From assembly GCF_002860325.1 (NCBI RefSeq), contig NZ_PKOJ01000009.1:1-64000 (forward strand): a stretch of DNA of 64,000 bases. The letters are read 5' to 3'. The translations under genes and the position numbers were made by a program. Source of the DNA: Neptunicoccus cionae (GTDB lineage: Bacteria; Pseudomonadota; Alphaproteobacteria; Rhodobacterales; Rhodobacteraceae). The notes under the pieces were generated by a model that did no database searches, was not told the origin of the DNA, and was given only the letters and a program-made list of their open reading frames with translations. Positions 41,896 through 49,613 of the stretch are shown piece by piece; position 1 is the stretch's first letter; each line of letters starts with the position of its first letter.

Positions 41896-42704
41896 TGCGA
41901 CATTTACTCATGAAGACGGCCTTGGCCACGACACTTGGGATTGGCCTGTATCTGGGAGCCCTCTCCCCTGCCCTGGCGCAAGGCGTGCCCGTCGTCGATA
42001 CCCAGAACATCGCGCAAAACATCCAGCAGCTCCGGCAGATGATCGAAGACGAGATCCTGCAGAACGAGCAGCTGACGCAGCTCCGCGAACAGCTTGCGAC
42101 ACTCACGGAACAACTTGGCGAATTGCAAAGAACTTATGAAGCCCTCACCCGCCTCGCCGAACTGCCGGAAATCATCCGCACCGAAATGGAAGACGAGTTG
42201 AACGGCCTGCTCGATCAGGAGTTCGGAGACATCCTCGCAACTATCGAAGCCATCAAGACAGGGGACTTTTCCGGCCTCTCCGGTTCCGGCGCGGGCGAGA
42301 TCGAAACCCAGATGGACCGGGTCCTGGCCGATCTCGGATTTGACGATGACACCCTCTCGGAAATGGCCACCAGCGGAAATCCCGGAGCCAACCGCGTGGC
42401 GACGCAGGCAACAACTGGCGCGCTGGTCTCGGCCGCCGCTCAGAACAGCTATGAAGATGCCGGCCAGTCGCTCGAGCGGGTAGACCGCCTTGTCGGGCTG
42501 ATTGATGACATGGACGAACTCAAGGAGAGCATTGATCTCAACACGCGCGTCTCGGCGGAACTGGCAATCGCGCTCGTCGCCATGTGGCAGCTCGAAGCTG
42601 TGCAGACCGTGGGTGATGGCACCGGCGGCGTGATCGATGCGGCCACCATCGCCGAGGAACAGCGCTTCATGGATTTCACCCTACCCGACCTGCGGGCTGA
42701 TTAG
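41892..42704 (+). CDS. virB5: VirB5-like minor pilin protein
   Basis: A 270-residue periplasmic protein with a signal peptide ending SPALAQ, then a long coiled-coil-prone helix (NIQQLRQMIEDEILQNEQLT to LGELQRTYEAL) and a helical C-terminus ending MDFTLPDLRAD. Such helical, Gln/Leu-rich secreted proteins at this place are VirB5/TrbJ pilus-tip components. It overlaps the preceding hybrid gene by 4 bp (ATGA). A 97-bp palindromic element separates it from virB8. Confidence 0.8.
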   Translation: MMRHLLMKTALATTLGIGLYLGALSPALAQGVPVVDTQNIAQNIQQLRQMIEDEILQNEQLTQLREQLATLTEQLGELQRTYEALTRLAELPEIIRTEMEDELNGLLDQEFGDILATIEAIKTGDFSGLSGSGAGEIETQMDRVLADLGFDDDTLSEMATSGNPGANRVATQATTGALVSAAAQNSYEDAGQSLERVDRLVGLIDDMDELKESIDLNTRVSAELAIALVAMWQLEAVQTVGDGTGGVIDAATIAEEQRFMDFTLPDLRAD

Positions 42705-42801
42705 GGCGTTTCGAAATTGACCCAGAATATCAAATTTCGGTTTTCGCGTTCGAGCGCAGCGAGAGGCAGCGAAGAACCGATGCCGCTTGTTTCGAAACGC
42801 C
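42705..42801. repeat. Palindromic intergenic element between virB5 and virB8
   Basis: GGCGTTTCGAAA directly after the virB5 stop is repeated in inverse at 42790-42801 (TTTCGAAACGCC). Inside, TTTCGGTTTTCGC and GCGAAGAACCGAT can also pair, so the whole 97 bp may fold as one long hairpin. It looks like a small mobile or regulatory repeat. Confidence 0.65.
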
Positions 42802-42815
42802 GAGCGGGGGCCTGA

Positions 42816-43472
42816 ATGGTGGCGAGTGAACAGGAAATCATCGAGGAAGAACTGGTCTACGGTGCCCTGCGCCGCGAACGGCTCTGGCAGCGCCTTGGGC
42901 TGATCGGTCTCATCTTCGGCATCCTCGGATGCCTGAGCGCGGCGGCTGTCGCGATCCTCGATGTCGATCCGCCGCCTGTGGTCGTGCCTTATGATCCCGC
43001 CACCGGCTTTGCCCTGCCCGAGGCCTCGGTGGGCGCGACGTCTGTCACAGCCAACCAGGCGATCATCGAGGCGGAGGTGTTCCGCTACGTGACGGACCGC
43101 GAGGTCTACAACCAGCTCGACAATGACCTGCGCATCCGGAGCGTGCTGCGGCGCTCCGACGGGGCTGCCGAGAGCGGACTGCGCCAGATCTGGAACAGCG
43201 CCAATGAGAATTACCCGCCGATGGTCTATGGCCCCAATGCTCGGCTCGACGTCGAAATCCTCAGCATCAACCGGATCGGCACAAACCGCGCCACAGTGCG
43301 CCTGCGCAAGCGCCTGACGTCCATCAACGGCGTCCAGACCGGTCTTTTCACCGCCACGCTTCTCTTCGAGTTCCGCCCCGAGACCCGCCGCTCCATCGAT
43401 GAGGTCTGGACCAATCCGTTCGGATTCACAGTGCTCGAATATTCCATCCGCTCCGACAGATTGGAGAATTGA
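42816..43472 (+). CDS. virB8: VirB8 inner-membrane assembly factor
   Basis: A 218-residue bitopic protein: short cytoplasmic head, one membrane helix (LGLIGLIFGILGCLSAAAVAIL), and a periplasmic VirB8 domain with REVYNQLDNDLRIRSVLRRSD and FTATLLFEFRPETRRSIDEVW, ending in NPFGFTVLEYSIRSD. It bridges VirB9/B10 to the inner-membrane parts. It overlaps virB9 by a few bases depending on the start of virB9. Confidence 0.88.
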   Translation: MVASEQEIIEEELVYGALRRERLWQRLGLIGLIFGILGCLSAAAVAILDVDPPPVVVPYDPATGFALPEASVGATSVTANQAIIEAEVFRYVTDREVYNQLDNDLRIRSVLRRSDGAAESGLRQIWNSANENYPPMVYGPNARLDVEILSINRIGTNRATVRLRKRLTSINGVQTGLFTATLLFEFRPETRRSIDEVWTNPFGFTVLEYSIRSDRLEN

Positions 43473-43474
43473 CG

Positions 43475-44170
43475 TTGTTCTTTTTAAGACCGCTTGTTTT
43501 TGTCATTGCCCTGTTGCCCGGCCTCGCCTTCGCCGAAGCCATCCCGCGCGGCGGGCCTAATGACAACCGGGTTCGGCTGGCCACCTACCAGGAGGGCCAG
43601 GTCTACCGCCTCAACGTCTCGCTCACCCATGTGACCACCATCGAGTTCGGCGAGGGTGAAAGCATCCGCTCGATCATCGCAGGCGACACGGAAGGGTTTG
43701 AGATCGATGGCGTCCCGGGCGGTCAGGCCTTCGCGATCAAGCCTGTCGCACGCGGTGTCCATACCAATGTCACGGTCTATACCAACCGCCGCAGCTACTA
43801 CTTCAACGTCCAGGAGGTCCGCAGCCCGACCTTTTATGTGGTCCAGTTCCGCTACCCCGAGGACAATACACGTCCGACGCGCGCCATCGCTGCGCAAGCG
43901 CCGAACTACAATTACGGGGCCAGCGCGCGCACCGAGTTCACCCCGACCCGCGTCTGGGATGACGGAACCTTCACATATTTCGAATTCCCTTGGAACGCGC
44001 CCGTGCCCGCGATTTTCCGTTACGCCAATGGCCGCGAGCGGACGGTCAATACGCAAGCCACCGACGACGGTGTGATCCGGGTCTCCGGGGTGAACAGGCA
44101 ATGGGTGTTGAGGATCGGGGAAGAGGTTGTCTGTATCGAGGCAACACCGCCTGCGGGGGTGGGATCATGA
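43475..44170 (+). CDS. virB9: VirB9 outer-membrane complex protein
   Basis: About 231 residues from a TTG with GGAG eight bases upstream (another TTG at 43469). A signal peptide ends GLAFA; the mature protein has DNRVRLATYQEGQVYRLNV, the FAIKPVARGVHTNVTVYTN segment and a C-terminal WDDGTFTYFEFP domain that in other systems contacts VirB7 and VirB10. It overlaps virB10 by 4 bp (ATGA). Confidence 0.9.
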   Translation: MFFLRPLVFVIALLPGLAFAEAIPRGGPNDNRVRLATYQEGQVYRLNVSLTHVTTIEFGEGESIRSIIAGDTEGFEIDGVPGGQAFAIKPVARGVHTNVTVYTNRRSYYFNVQEVRSPTFYVVQFRYPEDNTRPTRAIAAQAPNYNYGASARTEFTPTRVWDDGTFTYFEFPWNAPVPAIFRYANGRERTVNTQATDDGVIRVSGVNRQWVLRIGEEVVCIEATPPAGVGS

Positions 44171-45546
44171 GCGACACCGGAAACGCAGACCTCGAGAAAC
44201 GCCTCGCCGCGCTCGAACAAGGCAAAGGCGCGAGCTCACCCCCGACCCAACGGCGCTCACCTCTTCTCGCATTGGTCGTCGTCCTCGTGATCGGCGCGGG
44301 CGGTGCGTTGCTCTATCTCGTGTCCCAACCCGAAGAAGAGGAAGCCCTGCCCACGGCAACGCCGGACGTGTTCCAGAACGAGGGCGACGGCTTTGGCGCC
44401 ATCGAAACCCTACCTCCACCAGAGCCCGAAGTGGTTCTGGTCGCACCGGAACCTGTCGAACCAAATGCAGAACTTCTGGCACAGCTTGCAGCCCTTCAGG
44501 CCCAGATCGAAGAATTGCGCAATGCGCCCGAACCGGTGGTGGAAGAAGATACGGCAGCCGCCGAAGCCATCGATGCGCTGACCGCCCAGATCGCCGCCCT
44601 GCAGTCCGCCTCGGAAGCCGCGCAGCAGCAGTTTCGCGATGAGCTCACAGCGCGGGATCGCAGCCTTGAGCAACTCCGCATGGATCTGGAACTGGCCCAA
44701 CTCGAGGCCAGCCGACCCCAACCCGCTCCAGCGGGCCCTACGGAGGATGAGCTGCGCGCGCGGGAAGAAGAACGGCTGCGCCGCGAGGAAGAAGCCCGGC
44801 GCATGGCCGAGCTGGAGCGCCGCGCCGCGGAGGAACGCGCCTTTCAGGAGCGGCGCATCACCTCGCCCACCATCGCTTTTGGCGGTGCCTCCGGAGCGAA
44901 TGAAACGGCTCTGACCGAACGCACTTTTGGCGAGGTGACGGATTTCGTGCTGAATGGCGCGTTGCCCACGTCCGTCACGCAGGCTGAGGTCATCGCCAAC
45001 CCCTCCAACACCATCATCCAGGGCACGATGATCCAGGCCGTGATGGAAACCGCCCTCGACAGCTCCCTGCCCGGCCAGACCCGCGCCGTGGTCTCAGAAG
45101 ATGTGTTCAGTTTCGATGGTTCCCGCCTCCTGATCCCACGCGGCTCCCGCCTCATCGGGCGCTATCGATCGGGCGTTGATATCGCGCAGCGCCGCGTCAC
45201 CATCGCCTGGGACCGGATCATCCTGCCCGACAATCAAACCATCCAGATCAGCTCTTTCGGGGGTGACAAGTTGGGCCGCTCCGGCGTCACGGGCTTTGTC
45301 GACACCCGTTTTGATGAGCGCTTCGGCTCGGCGGCACTGATCTCGCTGATTTCCGCCGCACCAAGCGCTGCCGCTGCAAACGTCCAGGATGAGACCGCCG
45401 CGGATGTGCTCGAAGACGTTGGCGATGATCTTGCCGATGCCACGGACAGCGTGATCGGCGATTACCTCTCCATCGGCCCCGTTATCTATGTCGACCAGGG
45501 CGCCCGCGTCACGGTGATGGTCGACCGCGATCTGGAGATATTCTGA
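44167..45546 (+). CDS. virB10: VirB10 channel scaffold
   Basis: A 459-residue protein with one inner-membrane helix (LLALVVVLVIGAGGALLYLV), a proline/glutamate-rich and then coiled-coil periplasmic region (EARRMAELERRAAEE), and the C-terminal TrbI/VirB10 barrel domain: IIQGTMIQAVMETALDSSLPG, LLIPRGSRLIGRYRSG, ITIAWDRI-like and the final VIYVDQGARVTVMVDRDL. It spans both membranes and gates the channel. Confidence 0.92.
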   Translation: MSDTGNADLEKRLAALEQGKGASSPPTQRRSPLLALVVVLVIGAGGALLYLVSQPEEEEALPTATPDVFQNEGDGFGAIETLPPPEPEVVLVAPEPVEPNAELLAQLAALQAQIEELRNAPEPVVEEDTAAAEAIDALTAQIAALQSASEAAQQQFRDELTARDRSLEQLRMDLELAQLEASRPQPAPAGPTEDELRAREEERLRREEEARRMAELERRAAEERAFQERRITSPTIAFGGASGANETALTERTFGEVTDFVLNGALPTSVTQAEVIANPSNTIIQGTMIQAVMETALDSSLPGQTRAVVSEDVFSFDGSRLLIPRGSRLIGRYRSGVDIAQRRVTIAWDRIILPDNQTIQISSFGGDKLGRSGVTGFVDTRFDERFGSAALISLISAAPSAAAANVQDETAADVLEDVGDDLADATDSVIGDYLSIGPVIYVDQGARVTVMVDRDLEIF

Positions 45547-45550
45547 GCCC

Positions 45551-46537
45551 ATGTCGCTGAGCTATCTCGAAACCTCGCTCGACCGGATCGACGCCGCCGC
45601 CCGCGACGATGTCATCGAGATTTGCATCAACCCAGACGGAACCTGTTGGGGCGAATTCCAGGGTGATCATTTCATGCGGAGGCTCGACAAAAATCTGACC
45701 GCAACCGAAGTGAAGGACCTCGGCAACCAGATCGCCTCCTCTGCCAACACCACGATGAGCAAGGACCGCCCCATCGTCTCGGTCTCGATCACCTATAAGA
45801 GGCGACCCATCCGAGCTCAGGTGATCACCCCACCTGCCGTGCTCTCGGCCATGTCGATTAGCCTGCGGTTCTTTTCGAGCCTGCCGCTTGAGGGCATCGC
45901 GCTCGATTTCCTCTATGGCAAGGAACGCAAACTGGAAGACCTGCGCGTGGAAAAGAAGCGCGCCTTGCGCGCCGTCGTGGCCGCGGGCGTGATCGATGAT
46001 GCGCTGGCATTTTGCGTCGAGAACAAGCTCAACATGATCGTCTCGGGCGGCACCTCCACCGGCAAGACCGTCGCCGCACGGAAGATCCTTGCCCACGTGC
46101 CGGCCGAGGAACGGATAGTCACCATCGAGGAAGCCGCCGAGCTTCTGCCGACCCAGCCCAATGCCGTCACCCTCATCGCCAATCGCGATGCGGAGTTCCA
46201 GACCGCCGATGTGCTGCTCACCGCAACGCTGCGTATGCGCCCCGACCGGATCATCCTCGGCGAGGTGCGGGGCAAGGAAGCAATGACGTTCCTCGAGGCC
46301 ATCAACACCGGCCATGGCGGGTCCATGACCACGCTACATGCCGAAACCCCGCAATTAGCCGTGCAAAGGCTCGCGATCGCGGCACTCAAGACCGAAATCC
46401 CGATGACCTATGCCGACATGATCCAGTACATCGAAAATTCCATCGATGTGATCATCCAGGCCGGTCGCCACGACGGCCGACGCGGCATCACAGAATTTTT
46501 CCTCCCCGGCGCAACCGAGATTGGAGCTTCACAATGA
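45551..46537 (+). CDS. virB11: VirB11 traffic ATPase
   Basis: A 328-residue hexameric ATPase of the GspE/VirB11 group. Walker A is SGGTSTGKT near residues 165-173, followed by EERIVTIEEAAELL, an Asp-box/Walker B RMRPDRIILGEVRGKEA, and INTGHGGSMTTLHAE with the His box. It starts 5 bp after virB10 and overlaps the next small gene by 4 bp. Confidence 0.92.
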   Translation: MSLSYLETSLDRIDAAARDDVIEICINPDGTCWGEFQGDHFMRRLDKNLTATEVKDLGNQIASSANTTMSKDRPIVSVSITYKRRPIRAQVITPPAVLSAMSISLRFFSSLPLEGIALDFLYGKERKLEDLRVEKKRALRAVVAAGVIDDALAFCVENKLNMIVSGGTSTGKTVAARKILAHVPAEERIVTIEEAAELLPTQPNAVTLIANRDAEFQTADVLLTATLRMRPDRIILGEVRGKEAMTFLEAINTGHGGSMTTLHAETPQLAVQRLAIAALKTEIPMTYADMIQYIENSIDVIIQAGRHDGRRGITEFFLPGATEIGASQ

Positions 46538-46722
46538 AGACCTTTGAATATGACATCCTGTTCTTCCAGGTGAAGAAGCAAAAGGACTACGACGCGATGC
46601 GAAGTGCCTTAAATGAGCGCGGCGCGGAGGGGTGGGAAGTCATCACCGCCGATGCCGGTGACTACGGCTACACCACGTTCTTGAAGCGCGAGACTGCTGG
46701 TACGAAGGCGGCATCAGAATGA
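46534..46722 (+). CDS. DUF4177-like small protein
   Basis: A 62-residue protein, MKTFEYDILFFQVKK at the start, with LNERGAEGWEVITAD, the GAEGWE core of DUF4177 and similar single-domain proteins of unknown role. The 4-bp overlaps with virB11 before it and the next gene after it show it is translated with the transfer operon. Confidence 0.75.
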   Translation: MKTFEYDILFFQVKKQKDYDAMRSALNERGAEGWEVITADAGDYGYTTFLKRETAGTKAASE

Positions 46723-47123
46723 TGCGAGCCGTTGCAATCGGAAGCGTGCTCGTCGTTCTTGGCGCAACCGCTGGCGTCGCTGAACGGAACCTGATCCCAA
46801 CGCTCGACAACGAGCCAGATGTTTGTCCCGACCAGCCTCCAGAGCCACAGTGGATGAAAGACATCGATGTACGCGAGTCCCACAAACGGCTGCTGATTCA
46901 GCAAATCTACCGGGCACAAAGCATGCAACGCATCGTTGAAGCCCAAAGCTGTGAATGTCCCACGCGGTATCCTTCTTGGGAGGCAACCGAAGGCGTCTTC
47001 GTCGAGCATTTCGCCGCATCTGAATACTGGGACATCGTGGAAGCAACGTCAGAATACCGACGGCAGGCAAATGAGATTCGACGCGAAGCCATGCCAATCT
47101 GCGAAGCCGCCGGGAACTGGTAG
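46719..47123 (+). CDS. Small periplasmic hypothetical protein of the virB operon
   Basis: A 134-residue protein with a signal peptide (about residues 1-21, VLVVLGATAGVAE) and a helical mature part with four cysteines (EPDVCPDQPP, QSCECPTRYP, MPICEAAG) that could form two disulfides. Overlap of 4 bp with the DUF4177 gene and a 6-bp gap before virB6. The place between virB11 and virB6 is compatible with an entry-exclusion or VirB6 helper protein, but no family was recognised. Confidence 0.65.
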   Translation: MMRAVAIGSVLVVLGATAGVAERNLIPTLDNEPDVCPDQPPEPQWMKDIDVRESHKRLLIQQIYRAQSMQRIVEAQSCECPTRYPSWEATEGVFVEHFAASEYWDIVEATSEYRRQANEIRREAMPICEAAGNW

Positions 47124-47129
47124 GGTTCC

Positions 47130-48209
47130 ATGAGTGTCGTCACCTACTTCGTGGAAACGGCTGAAGGCTATCTCAATACCGCTGCCGAGACGCAGTTCGG
47201 TGCGGTCGCTGCAACAGTCGGAACGATGCTCGTACTCGGCACCACACTCGTTGTCATTCTGGTTTTCATCAACACGATCTACCAGTATCGCGCCATGGAC
47301 GGGCGCACGGCCTTCTGGCTCGCCGTGAAAGTCGGGCTGATAGGCGCATTTGCAACCAACTGGGTGCAGTTCAACATCCTTGCTGCGGCGATCCTGAACG
47401 GGATCGACAGCATTGCCGGGTCGCTCGTGGCCTCAGTCGGCGGCGGTTCACCCGGCCCATCCGGCACCTTCGCAGAGGAGTTCGATGACCTGATCGCGGC
47501 GCTCGGGGACTATTTGAATGCCGCGGGCTCTGAACTGAACTGGATGGCCGGTGCCCTGTTGGACACCCTTGGGGTTTTGCTGCTCTCAATCCTCGGTGGC
47601 TTGGCGGCGTTCATCGTCGTTGCGTCCAGGCTCATGATCGCTCTGCTGATCGGGATTGCTCCGGTCATGATCTTCCTGACCCTTTTTGAGGTGACCAAGG
47701 ACTATTTCGCGCGCTGGCTTTCGGCGCTGATTTCCTTTGCGATGTACCCCATCGTCGTTGCCGGCGTATTTGCGACCATCACTGGTGTCTCGCGTGCGCT
47801 TCTTGCTGAGTTGGGCGACCCGGAAGGCGCCTCCAACATCGGCGCGCTCATTCCGTTCTTCATGATGGTGCTGATGGCAAAGGGATTCATCATAGCAACG
47901 CCATTCCTGGTTCGGGCGATTTCTGGAAACATCATGATGCCAGCGCTCTCAGCTGGATTCGGCGGTAGCTATGCTTTTGCCCGAGGGCTTGCAGGCGGCC
48001 AACAGGTCTACAACCGCTACGCCATCGGAGGTGCGACTGGAGCGGAATATGCAGCTCTACGCGCGCGACAATTTTTTGGTGTGCAAGCGTTGCCAAGCCG
48101 ACCCAATACTGCTGGTGGGCCAACCGTAGCTCCATCCGGTGATACGACTGGAACAGGAGCCCGGATGCTGGCACAGCTTTCAAGGTTGGGACGCCTTGGC
48201 AAGCGGTGA
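47130..48209 (+). CDS. virB6: VirB6 polytopic inner-membrane protein
   Basis: A 359-residue protein with about six membrane helices in the VirB6/TrbL pattern: VGTMLVLGTTLVVILVFI near residues 31-48, a periplasmic loop with GGGSPGPSG, and LLIGIAPVMIFLTLF followed by FARWLSALISFAMYPIV, the conserved core. The C-terminus is cytoplasmic, polar and Gly/Ala-rich. It is the last virB gene, displaced to the end of the operon after virB11. Confidence 0.87.
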   Translation: MSVVTYFVETAEGYLNTAAETQFGAVAATVGTMLVLGTTLVVILVFINTIYQYRAMDGRTAFWLAVKVGLIGAFATNWVQFNILAAAILNGIDSIAGSLVASVGGGSPGPSGTFAEEFDDLIAALGDYLNAAGSELNWMAGALLDTLGVLLLSILGGLAAFIVVASRLMIALLIGIAPVMIFLTLFEVTKDYFARWLSALISFAMYPIVVAGVFATITGVSRALLAELGDPEGASNIGALIPFFMMVLMAKGFIIATPFLVRAISGNIMMPALSAGFGGSYAFARGLAGGQQVYNRYAIGGATGAEYAALRARQFFGVQALPSRPNTAGGPTVAPSGDTTGTGARMLAQLSRLGRLGKR

Positions 48210-48431
48210 TGGCCCAAAACGAAGTGGACATCTGCGCATCCCATCAACGCAGCGGCGCAGGTTTTTAAAGCAGACCTTAGCCAGTACTAGAATTTTGGCG
48301 ATGCCTATTGCGGGACACAACATGTTGTTGAAAGGTTATCCTCGATCAACTATGTTGAGAACAAAGCGTAAACTTGTTCGATTCGGTGGGAGGCGCGTCA
48401 CTCAGGTTTTCCAAGCTAAGGAGCAGTACTG

Positions 48432-49604
48432 ATGAGCGTCGAAACTTCGCATTTCAAAGTCGCCAATGGTGACATGAGCCTAATCAAAACACAGAGTGGC
48501 CGTTATATTCTCGTAGACATAAATATTAGTGCCTCTGCTGATTACAAAGATGAGGATGTGCCTGATGTTGGAGCACAGCTTCGCAAAGCGCTTGACCGTG
48601 ACAGCGACGGACGTCTGTTTATCGATGCATTCTTGCTGACGCATCCGGACATGGATCACTGCTCTGGACTGCAGAACCATTTTCATCTCGGCAAAATTGA
48701 GGATTGGTCGCCCGAAGACGACAAGATCATAATTCGCGAAATGTGGTCTTCCCCAATTGTTTTTAGACGTGCCAGCAGTACCAACAAGCTTTGCGCTGAC
48801 GCAAAGGCTTGGGCGACAGAAGCGCGCCGGCGCGTTGAAATGTTCCGCCAGGACAAAGATATCGAAGACGGAAGCAGAATTTTGATCCTGAGCGAGGATG
48901 CGGACGGCAAGACGGATGATTTGGCCGACATTCTGATCAAAACGGGCGAGGCATTTTCCGAGATTTGCGGCGTAGCAGATGACAGTTTCAAGGCGGTCTT
49001 GTTGGCTCCGCTGCCGGTCACGGACGATGAAGACGAAGAAGAGTTGCTCAGCAAGAATAACTCTAGTGTCATCACTCAGTTTACGCTTGCGAAAGATGAT
49101 ACCGAAAACGCCGCCCAGTACCTGTTTGGTGGTGACGCCGAAGTGGCGATTTGGGAGAAAATTTGGGCAGAGTATTCTGAAGCTCCCGAGGTTCTTGCAT
49201 ATGATGTCTTGATCGCGCCCCATCATTGTTCCTGGCGGTCACTGTCGCACGACAGCTGGTCCAAAAAGGGAAAAGATGCGGTAGTTTCTGAAGATGCCCG
49301 ATCAGCTCTTTCGCAAGCAAACGGCGGTGCAATAATCCTGGCCAGCAGTAAGAGTGTTGTAGACGACGACAACGATCCGCCCTGTATCCGCGCAAAGGAA
49401 GAATATGAAGCCATTCTGAGCGAAGCGGAAATCAATGGGGAGTTCCTGTGTTTAGAGGACGAAAAAGGTGACAAGCCGCTAAAGATGGAAATCACCGAAC
49501 ATGGTCCAAAAGTCGCGTCCCTGAAAATGGCAGCCGCTATCTCTTCATCGTCCGCTCTTGGAGTCGAGGCTCATGCTCATGGTTGTGGCTCAGACTTGGC
49601 ATGA
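48432..49604 (+). CDS. ComEC-like metallo-beta-lactamase-fold hydrolase (cargo operon gene 1)
   Basis: A 390-residue soluble metallo-beta-lactamase-fold protein. The metal site shows THPDMDHCSG (residues 70-79), LFGGDAE (231-237) and IAPHHCSW (261-268), the HxDxDH pattern of the ComEC/Rec2 nuclease-like group rather than lactamases. After residue 340 the chain is polar and ends AHGCGSDLA. AAGGAG lies 10 bases before the ATG. It precedes an E2-E1-JAB gene by 9 bp, and the same kind of neighbour has been noted computationally for prokaryotic ubiquitin-like pathways (memory, unverified). Likely a nuclease or phosphodiesterase acting as effector or processing enzyme; lower GC than the virB genes suggests separate origin. 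Confidence 0.82.
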   Translation: MSVETSHFKVANGDMSLIKTQSGRYILVDINISASADYKDEDVPDVGAQLRKALDRDSDGRLFIDAFLLTHPDMDHCSGLQNHFHLGKIEDWSPEDDKIIIREMWSSPIVFRRASSTNKLCADAKAWATEARRRVEMFRQDKDIEDGSRILILSEDADGKTDDLADILIKTGEAFSEICGVADDSFKAVLLAPLPVTDDEDEEELLSKNNSSVITQFTLAKDDTENAAQYLFGGDAEVAIWEKIWAEYSEAPEVLAYDVLIAPHHCSWRSLSHDSWSKKGKDAVVSEDARSALSQANGGAIILASSKSVVDDDNDPPCIRAKEEYEAILSEAEINGEFLCLEDEKGDKPLKMEITEHGPKVASLKMAAAISSSSALGVEAHAHGCGSDLA

Positions 49605-49613
49605 GTCAGCTGC

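Noticed and set aside
48139-48432. 97-codon frame overlapping the end of virB6
   Set aside because: Its first part is a shadow of virB6; only the last 43 codons are outside that gene and are discussed as a weak observation.
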